A stretch of 64,000 nt of DNA, taken from NCBI RefSeq assembly GCF_035594125.1, contig NC_087156.1, positions 34,045,497-34,109,496 on the forward strand. Reading direction: 5' to 3'. The DNA comes from Scylla paramamosain (taxonomy: Eukaryota; Arthropoda; Malacostraca; Decapoda; Portunidae). Each line of letters begins with the position of its first letter. Positions within the stretch are counted from its first letter, which is position 1. Below are positions 1 through 60,199 of the stretch, piece by piece. The notes below the pieces were generated by a model. It saw only the letters and a list, made by a program, of their open reading frames with translations. It searched no databases and was not told where the DNA came from. Both the position numbers and the translations under genes were made by a program.

Positions 1-493
1 ACTTTTTTTTTTTATAATAAATATAAAAAAATGGTAAGGACAAGAAGAGGTCTTTTAACTTTATTGGAGGAGGTTTGTGTGCCTAGAACCACTTTTAAAT
101 TTTAGCCATTTTTCAAAGAACTGCCCCTGTGATGTCCAGTGTTAGTGATATTTTTTCTTCATTGTATCTTTTCCTTTAGAAAGTCTTCAGTTTTTAAGAT
201 CAAAATTTCAGCCAAACATGTAAAAATGTTTGGTCCTAGACAGTTTCTTTTAAGATTTGTGAATTTTTTAAGGGAAACCAGAGCTGAGTAAATTTCTTTG
301 ATTACACTAGTCTGATTAATACAGTAAGAACAGTATATTGAGTCAGCAAAGCTAATTTGATTTTTTAGAAGAGTTTGGTGCACATCACTTATGCTAAGAT
401 TCTTGCTGTTTTTGAAAGGATCAGATCTTATGTCAGAATTGCTTTTTAGTCATGTGACTTTTTTGCCGATTTAAGGACTTGTTCTATGATATT

Positions 494-537
<44 letters not shown>

Positions 538-2071
538 TTTTTTTTTAGAGTACAAAACTTTTTCTAATGTCTGGACTTGGAAAAAATGGACTGAAATTTT
601 CAGTCCTCCCAAATTTCTCTGAGCTATGAGAAGTCTATAGGTGCAACAGCTCTCTTGATACCATTGGAGGACATTGTTGCATCAGTGGTTTCCACTTATT
701 GTTGTTTTCAAAGTACTGGTTTTGTGATGTCTATTTATTGATTTTTTAAAAATTCTCAAAGATTTTTGCTTGCCAAAGAATTATATTTAATTTAAAGAAT
801 TATATTATTTTTTATCTTATATTTCTTTCTAATTACTTTTCTACAGACATGACCTTAGGAAAAAAAAAGAACAATTTTTGGTTTTCTGACGTCACTGGAG
901 TTGCTCTTACAATTAGTATATCTTAGCCTAAAGATTCCTCTGATCTCATATGGGGTTATTTTTGCCCTCATAATTTCAGCAGAAATATGAATTTCTGTGC
1001 CCTTAGCTTCATTTATCTAGTAATTTTCAAAATATCAGCCCAGTTATTTCAGAATAGCTGTTCCTTCCATGAATTTCATCTCTTCATTTAAAGAATGGCC
1101 CTTTGATAATACTAGAGCTTTGAAAGACCAAAATCCTCAAATATTTTCAAAGTTTTCAGAAAAAAATGATACATTCAAACCTTAAAAAATTTAGGAAAAG
1201 TTTTTTTGGCATTGTAAAATTTGCCACAAAACATAAAATTTGTCATAAAATCGGCCTGGCTGTTATAATAAATTAAGAAAATCACAAAAATTCTTCTGAT
1301 CTTATAGGAGAAGGTTGTTAGGGTTTATAACTTGTTCAGTCAGTTTCGGTAATTTTTTTTTTACAAGTTCTGCCCTTGTGATTTCACAATTTTTCTTTTT
1401 AGCCTGTTCATATAAGGAATGATACTATGGTATTACAGGAGTTTCTAAGTTGCTGTCCTTTCAGCAAGAAATTTGTCAATAAAATTCCTCCTAGATGGCC
1501 TGAATTGCTTTTAAAATAAGTATAATAAATCTTCAAGTCCAAAAAAAATCAATCTCAAAATTGTTCTATGTCAAACACTACATATTGAGACTTCTTGTCA
1601 TGACTAACAACTTATGGGACAATTTTCCTTGACCACTTGAGAATGGCTAGAACATGCAGCTTGCAGCATGTCATGGCATGGATAATTTATCATTCACAGT
1701 ATTAGAAGGAGTAAGATATTATACCTCACCATTATGTATTAATTGCCAGTATATCTTCCAGTTACTACATAGTTCCACACAACATAGCTTAAAACTTCCA
1801 CTACAACTAGTTGTTGCTGACATAACCATGGCATATATCTGTATTATCTTGTCTTGTGGTCACGACTTCCAGTGTTTCCCAGTTGTCAGTTGTCCTTTTG
1901 TGGGATTGTTAGCGAATACCCTATGGAGCCTTATCTTGGCCATCTCTTTGAGGTTGCCTGTAGGAGCAGGTATCATGTAATAGATAGATAAATAGATAGC
2001 CACCTGACCTTTTCATTCTCTGGTGTTATGTTCATTTATAGATTTTCTAATTGAATATTTTATTTCCCCAG
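1..2071. other. No gene recognised
   Basis: AT-rich sequence with an (ATTT)n tract. An open frame at 1654-1980 has no recognisable protein character. Part may be intron upstream of the MULE-like exon. Confidence 0.5.
495..541 (+). repeat. (ATTT)n microsatellite
   Basis: About 12 units of atttatttattt, followed by a T run. Confidence 0.95.
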
Positions 2072-2084
2072 ATGTCCTCGAGTA

Positions 2085-3287
2085 GTGGATTTGATAAAAC
2101 ATTATGAAAATCATCATGACAGGAAACTTTCTCTTCAGACTCAAGATTTTGCAACAGAAGGAGAGTTTTTAAATTGGAAGGAGGAGGAAGAGAGACGAAC
2201 TAAAGCCTCCTTTGTGCAGCACTGTGGGCCCCGACAGAGAGAGAGTGCTATTGTGCAATACTTTTACTGCAATAGGTCTGGCTTTTTTGTAACAAAAGGA
2301 GAGGGAAAAAGAAATTTGAAAAGACAAGGTTCCTCTAAGATAGGTGCCACATGTCCTGCTTTTATTAAGTTTACTTTGGACAGAAGTACCAACCGGGGCA
2401 CTGCTGAGTATTGTCTTGATCACACCCATCCTTGTGATTATGCTCACCTGAGGCTGTCTGATGGGATACAGAAACGTGTTGCAACTCACCTTGCTAAGGG
2501 AGTTAAGATTGAGGCAATATTGGATGATGTGCGCTGCAGTGTTCAGGCATCAGATCGTGATGCATACATAGTTCGAAAAGATGTTCATAACATTAAGCAT
2601 AGGATTAGTCGTTTAAGTGTTGATGTGAAAGAAAGACAGCCAGAGAATGTCACTTGTATAAGTTTACTAGTACATGAAATGAGTTCACAAAAGCTCAGCC
2701 CAATTTTGTACTATAAAGGGAAAGGAGTTGAATCAGATGTGCATGATGCAAATGATATATTAATTGGGATTCAGACAGAATTCCAAAAGGATATGTTTTT
2801 AAAGTATGGGAAAAATTGTGTTTGTATTGAAAGCTTACATGAAACAAATCAATTTGATTATTTTCTTATTATAGTAATGGTTATAGATGGCATGGGAGAA
2901 ATTTTACCTGTTGCTTGGTTAATTTCAAACAAAGAAGATTCATGTGCATTAACAACATTTTTTCAAGCCCTAAAAGACAGAATAGGTAACTTTGAAACAG
3001 ATATACTCATGAGTGACTCTGCCAGTGCTTTCTATAATGCGTGGGTGTCAGTCTTTCCTACTCCCAAAAAGAGGTCTCACTGTAGTTGGCAAGTTGATAA
3101 GTGTGGGCGTAAAAAATTACAGACTCATATACCAGGCAGTAAGGTCAGTGAAGAGGAAAGTCAGCATCTCAAGACATGTAATTATGGACTGAATGAGCAA
3201 AAATTTCGCAAAATGGTCCAGGAACTTGAGTCTTGGCTGTCAAATGTTAAAACTCTGCTCACTTTTCTTCATGGGAATATTTGTTAG
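2085..3287 (+). CDS. MULE-transposase-like / ZSWIM-like protein, apparently C-terminally short
   Basis: A 400-residue ORF in one piece. It opens with DLIKHYENHHD. The upstream frame after a good acceptor (tttccccag, 2063-2071) reads CPRVVDLIKHYENHH, so a C2H2-type finger may be shared with an earlier exon and the true start may lie upstream. The middle matches the MULE/ZSWIM domain: CIESLHETN (about residue 248), GEILPVAWLISNKEDSCALT, then ILMSDSASAFYNAW (about 308) and HCSWQVDKCGRK. The usual first catalytic Asp (DSTHGTN type) is Glu here. No SWIM CxCxnCxH motif follows before the stop, so it is truncated, continues by splicing, or is a domesticated or decayed transposase. Confidence 0.7.
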   Translation: MDLIKHYENHHDRKLSLQTQDFATEGEFLNWKEEEERRTKASFVQHCGPRQRESAIVQYFYCNRSGFFVTKGEGKRNLKRQGSSKIGATCPAFIKFTLDRSTNRGTAEYCLDHTHPCDYAHLRLSDGIQKRVATHLAKGVKIEAILDDVRCSVQASDRDAYIVRKDVHNIKHRISRLSVDVKERQPENVTCISLLVHEMSSQKLSPILYYKGKGVESDVHDANDILIGIQTEFQKDMFLKYGKNCVCIESLHETNQFDYFLIIVMVIDGMGEILPVAWLISNKEDSCALTTFFQALKDRIGNFETDILMSDSASAFYNAWVSVFPTPKKRSHCSWQVDKCGRKKLQTHIPGSKVSEEESQHLKTCNYGLNEQKFRKMVQELESWLSNVKTLLTFLHGNIC

Positions 3288-5024
3288 GAATTTGTAATTT
3301 GTTAAGTACTTTATGTTAACGTTTCATTCCTTCTGCTGTATGTATTTGTTTGAGACTGAAAAGGTTTATTAGAAGGGGTCCCTATTTACTGTCAGCTGAT
3401 TCATCAAACATTAGGGAAGTAAGCCTCTGTAATATATAATCTGAATGTGGGATTTTGAACCACAAAAGAGCCATGCGGATTTAGTAAGCACACATGCTAT
3501 CTGATGGTTTGGGAGGAGTTGCCGAGAGTGTTGGCAGCATTGAGGTCTTAGGGTAGGCAGGCCTGAGTGGTGGTATGTGTGCGTGCGTACGTGCGTGCGT
3601 GCGTGCGTGTGTGTGTGTGTGTGTGTGTGTGTAATACAAAAATTTTAGGAATACACAAATTCACAATCAATATACAACTAATAGGGTGCAACATCAAACT
3701 CAAACAAAGGGCATATACAAATTACAAAGTATCAATCATTACTGCAATACTGATAATATAATTGAATACTATGACAACAGAAAACAACAGGGCTTCCACT
3801 TGGCCCTCCAACTCAAACTGCTGTTTCTTCTTTCTCCTCCTCTTACTCCTCCTCCAAGATCTGTCTCTGGTAGTATGCCAGGACCTGTGGTCTTCTCTGC
3901 TCCATTGGTATGCAAGCTTTCTCCTGCAGGGCATCTTATTGAGATCTCTTCTCCAGCAACCATAGCTGTGCCAACTCTGCCTGTGACTCTGGTCACTCCT
4001 CTGTCTTTGCTGTCTTCTTGGTCCTCTGCCTTCTCTACTTCTCCGCCAACTCTCACCTCTCCTCCTCTCTTCACTATACACCCTGCTTCATCTGTATCTT
4101 CTCATTGTACAAGTTTCAGAGTCACCTTGCAAAGACATCCCTGCATCCTTGCACATTGAATGCAATGACCCCATTAGGGACTGTAGTCTCCTGGTGCACT
4201 ATCATGGCAGTGCCAGGCAAAATGCTTACTGGCCAAACAACACTCTCAATTGGGCCTGCATTGCAAACACCATTACTCCCACTTGCCCACTCCTGGCTCC
4301 ATGGAGCCTCTGTGCCACACCCATAAAATTGATAAAACAAAAATGGCACTTCCTTGGCAAAACTAAGAGGGGCCATCTTGCTACTCTTAACAAAACAAAA
4401 TTCCTTCCAGGTGTGACACAACCAAATCTGCTTCCGACTGTCAGGAACAGCTACACTTATCATTATGTCTCATTCCTCCCTCCAGCCCCTTGATGACACA
4501 AGCATCGTCACAGTGAGCTAACGGCTGTTCCTTTCCAGGACACAGCACACCCATCCCCACACATGGAGCCAAATAGATACACGTGGCCATCACAAAGCAA
4601 ACCCTGGCTCCAACATGAGCCCAGCCAATGTGCCACTGGGCCAGCCCCACTGGTCCCAGCAACTGTTCCCGTATGCAAACGCTTCTCATCACACCCAATA
4701 CTTTGTTGCTTTGAGGAAGCTAACATCCATCATTACATACTTTCCTGCTCGGACCCAGCACCTGACAAGTACTAACAGCATGGCCAACAGCAGCCCCCAG
4801 CAACACTGAGGGTGCTTCCCAAGCAGCAAGCAACACACTATCACCAGCAGCCTTACACAGCTTTGCCTCTCGACATGGCACTTTAACACGTGTTCAATAC
4901 ACCATAACTTGTCCCAGAAGGAGGAATTGGGTGAGCAACATTACAAACAATCCCTACACCAAGGGAAACAACACTAACCATAACACAACAGAGAGGGGCC
5001 CTAGAGAAGAGGTCATCAGACACA
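3288..5024. other. No gene recognised
   Basis: Contains a (GT)n tract and, at about 3.8-4.95 kb, a stretch visibly less AT-rich than its surroundings. It has overlapping open frames on both strands that show no recognisable domain. It may be an unknown repeat. Confidence 0.4.
3567..3632 (+). repeat. (CGTG)n/(GT)n microsatellite
   Basis: Compound tract: gtgcgtgcgtgcgtg passing into (GT)n. Confidence 0.95.
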
Positions 5025-5520
5025 GATTCAGTGTGTGACATATTGACATAAGGGAAAGTTATCCCTTGTGAGTGCTCCTTGCTTCGGCAAACAAAATGGC
5101 TGTGTTTGTTCTAAAGAAAGTGTTCTACTGAGGTGATGTGTGATGCCTGGAAAATATACAGGCCATGATTACATAGTACTAATGTTAGAGTTTCAACGGA
5201 ATGGTGAAATGAATAGAAAAATAAGTCATATAACTATTGTGAGTGAAAAGACTGAGTGGAGTCCCTCGTCCCATTTCTTCACCAATGCACTCACAGTCTT
5301 TTCACTTGCAATAGTTATATGGCTTATTTTTCTGATCATTTCAGCATTCCAATGAAACTCCAACATTTTTACTATGTAATCGTGGCCTGTGTATTTTCCA
5401 TGCATCACACATCACCTCAGTAGAACACTATTTAAAACTAATACAGCCATTTTGTTAGCAGAAGCAAGGAGTGGTCACAAAAGATAACTTTCCCTTCTGT
5501 CTATATGTCACACACTGAAT
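5025..5520. mobile_element. Fold-back DNA element with transposase-like arms
   Basis: Two imperfect inverted arms of about 234 bp (5025-5258 and 5288-5520) around a 29-bp centre. Outer ends read gattcagtgtgtgaca and the reverse complement of tgtcacacactgaatc. Each arm encodes the same start when read inward (M-M-P/H-GKYTGHDYIV...MLEF). The minus-strand reading continues IRKISHITIASEKTVSALVK, which looks like the helix-turn-helix start of a transposase. Probably a Tc1/mariner-class fold-back. Confidence 0.75.
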
Positions 5521-5678
5521 CCATTATTCTGTGCTTTCAAAAAACATGTGAGGGACTAACCTAAGTTGTCATGTAGTTATTTTCTCCCAGCAGGTTTTAT
5601 CAGACTGAGGAGTGAGTTGCCAGTTTGTGCAATGTGATGCTCAAGTTGGCGGGAGTTCTAATCGTGATTGTCGGTGAC

Positions 5679-5789
<111 letters not shown>

Positions 5790-5799
5790 CACAACAACA

Positions 5800-7475
5800 A
5801 TGTAAATAACAATATATTTACATGTTGTTTCTAATTTTTGTTTATTACAAAGATGAATAAGAAACAAATTGAAAAAAATGTAAAATTTGAAAATAGATAT
5901 TATATACAACATTGGAATTTGTATGGTTAGCAGTCACAGTTTTCTATGTCTCCTCATGGCCTGCAATAGATTATGTAGATATTTTATAGGAAACTGTGTG
6001 AGGGTGTATCTATTTCACTGGAATTATAATTATCAGTCACATTAGAACGGAAGCAAGATATTGATGAGGCTACAGCATGCATCCACTCCTCCTTCCATGC
6101 TGATCAGGTGTGCATACAGTAGGTTTACCACCAACTCTTTAAGTAACACTTTTAAAAGGCTGAGATCCTGTGATTTAACCTTTAAATTAGATTATTAAAA
6201 ATGTAAATTTTGTTATTGAATATATTTGTACAGTTGCAATACTTTTCTACCATGAATCAGAGAATAAAACCTTTCCAAATGGGATTAGCTTTTGGTTTTG
6301 GAGGGTATCTGGTTTCTGATGCTTTCTTGCCTGAAATTCCAATAATATCTTTGGGTTATGGTGCTTTCTCTTGAAGTTCAAGTTTCAGACTCAGAGTGTG
6401 TTTGAGGGTTACTGCCCAGTAACCTAAATGTTTAATGAATTGGCTGTATATGTGTAAATTTTGCAGGGAGTATTTCTGTGTTAATGTTTTTAGTACACAG
6501 CATTTTTGGATATGAGAAATTTGGAATCTGTTAGTTTCTGAAACCTGGTTTATTAAGGATGTGATGATAAACACAGAATTTCATTTTCTTGTACTACAGG
6601 TTTATAATCCTCTGTCTGAATTGATAATCCAGATTTCAATCCCATAAATCTTTAAAATTCAGATGTTTTGTGTTGCTTATGTTATCTGTAATTTGTTCAT
6701 GTTTTTACATTTCATTAGTATGACACAAAAGCATTACAGTAAGTAATATTTAGATATGTGATATTATTTTATGATATTATTTATAATGATATTTGAAAGA
6801 TTGGTGATGCATATCTAACTTGTATGCAATTCAATAGTTTTGTTTTTTGAGTTGGCACTGTATAAGAAACAACCCAGGGCTTTAGAAACAGACTGGTGCA
6901 AATGGCATTAAAAGAAAAGAAAGAAAGAAAAAAGGCTAAGTGCATCTACATTTTTTTATATGAAAATAAACCAATAAGATAGACATTATCTTTACTGTAA
7001 TAGAAAGCTTTGGTCTCCAGTTTCTTTTTTTCATGTTCATTAGAATATTCTCTCCAGCATTAAACTGAACTTATTTTCCTTTTGTCTGTTTGCTATTGTG
7101 TTTAAAAACACAAACAAATTACTTTTTACATAAATATCAATAGGATACACTGTTCTTTAAAAAATGGGGGAAAAAAATAATACCCAATAATGCAATGTCT
7201 TTACCATGATAATACACCATAACTCTCATCCATAATAATACTGCACAATTTCATGAGCAAAAATATTGGGAGGGGAGGTGGGGACTGAAGATTAGGCTGC
7301 TTTTATTTCTGGCAGGGATATCATCATCTAATGGTTTAATTGGAGCACGCTATGCACAAGACACTGCAGGAATGCAGTTTGCTTATAGTGAGATGCCAGT
7401 ACCCAGTAATTTCTGAATAGTTCTTTAGCCACTGCATTACTAGGTCTGGTGAAACATCCATCACTGCAAGGTTAT

Positions 7476-7477
<2 letters not shown>
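5800..7477. other. No gene recognised
   Basis: AT-rich, non-repetitive by eye, probably intron or intergenic between plus-strand exons. Confidence 0.5.

Positions 7478-7566
<89 letters not shown>
7478..7566. repeat. (TA)n microsatellite, about 44 units
   Basis: Pure TA repeat, about 330 bp upstream of the plus-strand exon at 7900. Confidence 0.98.
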
Positions 7567-7570
<4 letters not shown>

Positions 7571-7899
7571 AATTTCTTTCCCAATTTTAACTTTACGATC
7601 ATGTGTTGTTTACCTTCACGGACTTCCACTTGATAACTTTTCTCTCACTTTCTAGAAAGAGAAGTGTCTCCTGTATCGTGGTATTGCTGCACACTGACAC
7701 TAGGTGATGAAGTACTGTCAGTGTCAGCCATTATTGCTGTATTACACTGTAAAATCAGATAATCATACACAAAACAAAGTGCTTTAGTTCTTCCTATGCA
7801 CCTTGCAGGTTAGGAAGCTTCGTTGCCTGACACCAAAGTAACATTGAGAAATGTGACCTGTTACTGGATACATGCCACCTGTGGCTTCCTTCCAGTGAG

Positions 7900-8182
7900 C
7901 TGAGATCCATGATCTTGCAAGCCACCTGAAAACACATCTCCCTCTCTTTGTAAATTTAACGGCTACAAGCTGTCGGAACAAGACAGACATGAATATAGAG
8001 AATTTGAAAGGACTTTTGTCCCAGTGTTCAGAAGATATAGATGCATATCTACATAGTTTGGAGAGAGATAGTGTTGTGCCTGAAGCATATGATGATAAGT
8101 ATTCTTTGAATAATTTTGCCATACGACTTATCTTGCAAATATTGGTCCAGGAAGTTAAAATTTTATCCAGAATTAGAAGCAG
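7900..8182 (+). CDS. Internal exon of an unrecognised plus-strand gene
   Basis: The frame is open from 7899 and ends at a consensus donor (AGAAGCAG|gtatgt). A pyrimidine-rich acceptor (gtggcttccttccagtgag) precedes it. It encodes EIHDLASHLKTHLPLFVNL, then NLKGLLSQCSEDIDAYLHSL, then SLNNFAIRLILQILVQEVK: leucine-rich, amphipathic and apparently all-helical. The alternative is a first coding exon starting at ATG 7989. It lies about 2.6 kb past the MED16 stop and is convergent with MED16. I could not place other exons or name the family. Confidence 0.45.
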
Positions 8183-9411
8183 GTATGTATGAATGCCATG
8201 CTTCACTTCCTTTATCTCCAGATCTATTACTCTTGTTTGCTTTGATGCAACAATAAAATGCACATCATCTTTTTGGTCACAAGTGTACTGAATAATTACC
8301 ATCTGTATTTCAGTAATTAAAACACCACCCAAGCAACCATATTTCAAGAAGCTGGTACATGTCTAGTGTGCCAATGTTTTTTTGGGCTGAGCAGCATTCT
8401 GATATATTCTTCCAAAGTACTTAAGCAGCATGTTGCTGCATAGGATGCTCAATTTATTGCATAGGCTCTTTGTTCTTACTTTGAGTCTTTCAAAAGAAAG
8501 CACCTAAATCCTGAAGTAAATGTACACTAAACCAACCTTAGAGGCAGGTATCTCTTGTAACAGTTGTATGGTATCAATGAATGTGCATAATCCACTTTGC
8601 AGGAATGCAGAGTTGTACTTTTACTGGATAATTTATTTAGAAATACACACATTATTAACAAGCTTACAAAAAATTTTTCATGATACAATTGTAGTAAAAG
8701 GTGGGTTTGGTAATGTCAGAGTACCTTCTGTCTTGGTTACTAGGATTGTGATGAACTAAAGTGGTGGTACTATTAATTTTTATCACATGAAGTGTTTTAA
8801 GATTTAAAAAACTAATAGTAGAATTTTATTATAGGAATACAAGTGACTCTTTAAAGTGCCAATTCATGGTCAGGTATTGTTGATTGTCTAAGAATGCCAG
8901 TAGGTCAATAATGACAAAAAATAATAAAAAATTTGAGTTTCAGGTCAGCACCACAATGTTGCTGCTAAACATGCCACTCATAACTTCCATTTTTTTTTTT
9001 CATACCTTACTCAACAATAATGAACATGAACCTACAGCACAAACATACCTGAATCCATCCTCTTTTAAGATGTTCACTTTATTTTCTTGCCATGACTGTC
9101 ATCAGCTGTTGCAGACATAGCTTCAGTGAATATTTACTTTAAAATATTGTAAAACTAAGAAAAATGTAAAAGGTTATAATGGTGCTGGCTTATGAGTTAC
9201 ATTCATAAGTGTACAAAAGTACAGTCCATGTGACTTATGAGTCAGATCTTGGAATCAAGCATTGCACTTTCTTGTTATAACTTGGTCCTTTGTAAAGGTA
9301 TGAAATTCAGTACCTTTGCATTCCTTACATGAAATCCATAGAACAGGGACTGTTGATTTAATGATAAACTATGCTTTGCTTTGGTTCTCCAAGGAATTGG
9401 TGATATTATAA
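8183..9411. other. No gene recognised
   Basis: Follows the donor at 8182, so it should hold intron and possibly the next plus-strand exon. No convincing exon was found. Confidence 0.45.
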
Positions 9412-9413
9412 TA

Positions 9414-10197
9414 CAGGGTATAACACAAGTTTCTGCAGATACTGAAAGAGGTGAAAGAACGTGTGATTCTGAGTAGAAAATGTTCTATACACATATGCAT
9501 TTTAAGGCTTTGTTTACTTGTCAGAGGAGTTGAAAATGTACGGGTGTACTATGCGTGTAGCTGAGGTGATGGACAGACGGTTGCATTGTCGCAGCCTTGG
9601 AGGTGCCATTTGCTCAAATTACGAATGGTTTTATCTTATTTTTTGCAGGCTGTGGAATATTACAGTATCTTGTAGCAAGACAAACGGTATTAAAAAGCAT
9701 GTAATTTACTGATAAGCATTACATGACAACATTATTGTGGTGATTAAAAGTACTTCTGTAAAATGCTACATGGCATCATCAAAGTGAGGGAGGAGGGTGG
9801 AGCGATCTGAGCGACCTTGAAAACAGCTGAGTGATGATGCCACGTAGCACTTTACAGGAGTACTTTTAATCATCGCAATAATGTTGTCGTATAATGCTTA
9901 TCAGTAAATTACATGCTTTTTAACGCCATTTGTCTTGTTATAAGATACTGTAATACTCCACAGCATGCAAAAAATAAGATAAAACCATTCATAATTTGGG
10001 CAAGTGGCACCTCTGAGGATATGACAATGCAACCGTCTGTCCGTCACCTCAGCTACACGTATAGTACACCCATACATTTTCAACTCCTCTAACGGATAAA
10101 CAAAGCCTTAAAATGCACATGTGTATAGAACATTTTCTACTTAGAATTATAGGTTCTTTCACCTCTTTCAGTATTTGCAGCAACTCATTACATCCTG
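9414..10197. mobile_element. Large fold-back element (365-bp arms, TA flanks)
   Basis: A near-perfect palindrome: arms 9414-9780 and 9833-10197 with a 52-bp centre. The ends are CAGGGTATAAC and its diverged complement, flanked by TA on both sides (9412-9413, 10198-10199). That suits insertion with TA target duplication. Both arms contain mirrored ORFs (AEVMDRRLHCRSLGG against AEVTDRRLHCHILRG), explained by the palindrome rather than by coding. No transposase recognised. Confidence 0.8.
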
Positions 10198-10422
10198 TAT
10201 AAAATGAAGATGGTTACTACAATGAAATGAGTAAAGAATTTCAAAATCGTATACACAGAAACAAAAACATTTTAATTGCTTTCCCTCAAAAAGTTCTGGT
10301 TTCACTCAATATCTTGATTCTTTTTAGCAAATTACCTGAAATATTACCACAAATGATTCATATCTGAAGCTACACATATATTATACAAAACAAGTCTAAA
10401 CTGCTTTACAGAAGCTTGATAT

Positions 10423-10428
10423 TTTATT
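10423..10428 (-). terminator. Candidate MED16 poly(A) signal AATAAA
   Basis: TTTATT on the plus strand reads AATAAA on the minus strand about 310 nt after the MED16 stop codon. It is the first canonical hexamer I noticed past the long T and (CT)n runs. Its use is unproven. Confidence 0.25.
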
Positions 10429-10476
10429 AGGTTTGCATAACTGTACTTTGGCTTTTTGTTTATGCTGAGCAACTAT

Positions 10477-10604
<128 letters not shown>

Positions 10605-10637
10605 ACTTTGAAAAATCAACTGTAATATAATAAAGGC

Positions 10638-10640
<3 letters not shown>

Positions 10641-10688
<48 letters not shown>
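10641..10688 (+). repeat. Poly(A) run, 48 bases
   Basis: Reads as T48 about 50 nt downstream of the MED16 stop codon. Confidence 0.98.
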
Positions 10689-10689
<1 letters not shown>

Positions 10690-10739
10690 CAGGCTTTTGT
10701 GTTACATTTAGACTTAAAATAATGTAGGACTGAGTGTGT

Positions 10740-59102
<48,363 letters not shown>

Positions 59103-59380
59103 GGTTCCTGACGATATTCTCCGCCTTCCACTACCGTCACCTCCTGCTCCACTAGCCTGTTATGTTCCTCGCACTCATGTCACTAAGTACATTTCAGCAA
59201 ATCTAGTACTCTCTCCGGGATGTGAATCGTACGAGGTACCACCAGGAAACACGCCACCCTGTGTTTATGTTCCTCGGTCGAGCGTCAATGAGCCGCGGTG
59301 CCGAAATGTTGCCGGTGTAACAATGCGTCAAACGCGGAGCCTTTAACAATCGTAGTGGTAGGGGCTGTGTTGTCAAACTG
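59103..59380 (-). promoter_or_regulatory. CpG-rich MED16 5' flank / presumed promoter
   Basis: This stretch just upstream of the MED16 start codon is visibly richer in G+C and CpG (cgtacgagg, tcggtcgagcg, gagccgcgg, gcggagcc) than the surrounding AT-rich DNA. No TATA box was identified with confidence. The promoter role is inferred from position and composition only. Confidence 0.4.
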
Positions 59381-59384
59381 AGCT

Positions 59385-59480
59385 CATAGAATAAAAGGGA
59401 AGCTGCAGGTATCCAGAGGGCCTACACATGGCAGTCCTTGTATTAAAACATGTCTATCATCCCTTTCCATAAGTTGATCG
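59385..59480 (+). repeat. Dispersed repeat, copy b
   Basis: Matches 25985-26130 (gggaagctgcaggtatccag, then cacatggcagtccttgtatt). It lies just upstream of the presumed MED16 promoter. Confidence 0.5.
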
Positions 59481-59839
59481 ATTCGGCACTATGAAGCTGA
59501 AGAAAAGAAAGTGGGTACATGAAGCATGGAAGAAAAGAGAAAATGCATTCATCATGCACAACACTAATCCGACGTCCGCTAAACACTGAAAAATATCGGT
59601 GGAGACGATATTAAATTTCACGGAATGGAGACGGAACTGACACGGAGACGCAATAACACAGTACTGTGCCGGAAATGTGTGAATGCGTCGGCCGAATTCA
59701 AAGTCACGAAATATATTTTTTTTTTCACTGGAGGACCGAGCGGACACGGTAGTGATACGTCATTGATGTGTATGAATGGGCTTTAGCAACTGATAACTGA
59801 GTCTGTTCCACGAATATGAGCTAATACAAAGATCTTACC

Positions 59840-60018
<179 letters not shown>

Positions 60019-60199
60019 CTGGTAAAAAAAAAAAAAAAAAAAACTGAAAACTAATCAGTAGAATGGAAACACAGGAAAATGAAAACATAATTATGAAGTG
60101 AAACTGCAGCAAATGGTCGCGGTTACAAAGGACATGTACTAAAGGGTTCGGGTGCCGTGCCCTATCGTTTTTCGCAAATGAAATCTTGACAAGGTGTCG

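Noticed and set aside
1654..1980. Plus-strand ORF of 108 codons
   Set aside because: No family resemblance, no splice signals, and a composition like the AT-rich surroundings.
3686..4889. Cluster of overlapping ORFs on both strands at 3.7-4.9 kb
   Set aside because: Open frames overlap on both strands because the stretch is less AT-rich. No domain, and none is consistently better than the others.
7784..8347. 187-codon minus-strand ORF over the 7900-8182 exon
   Set aside because: Antisense shadow. The plus strand has the matching splice sites and a more protein-like composition.
9518..10083. Two ORFs with the same protein on opposite strands
   Set aside because: Explained by the palindrome of the fold-back element; no coding evidence.
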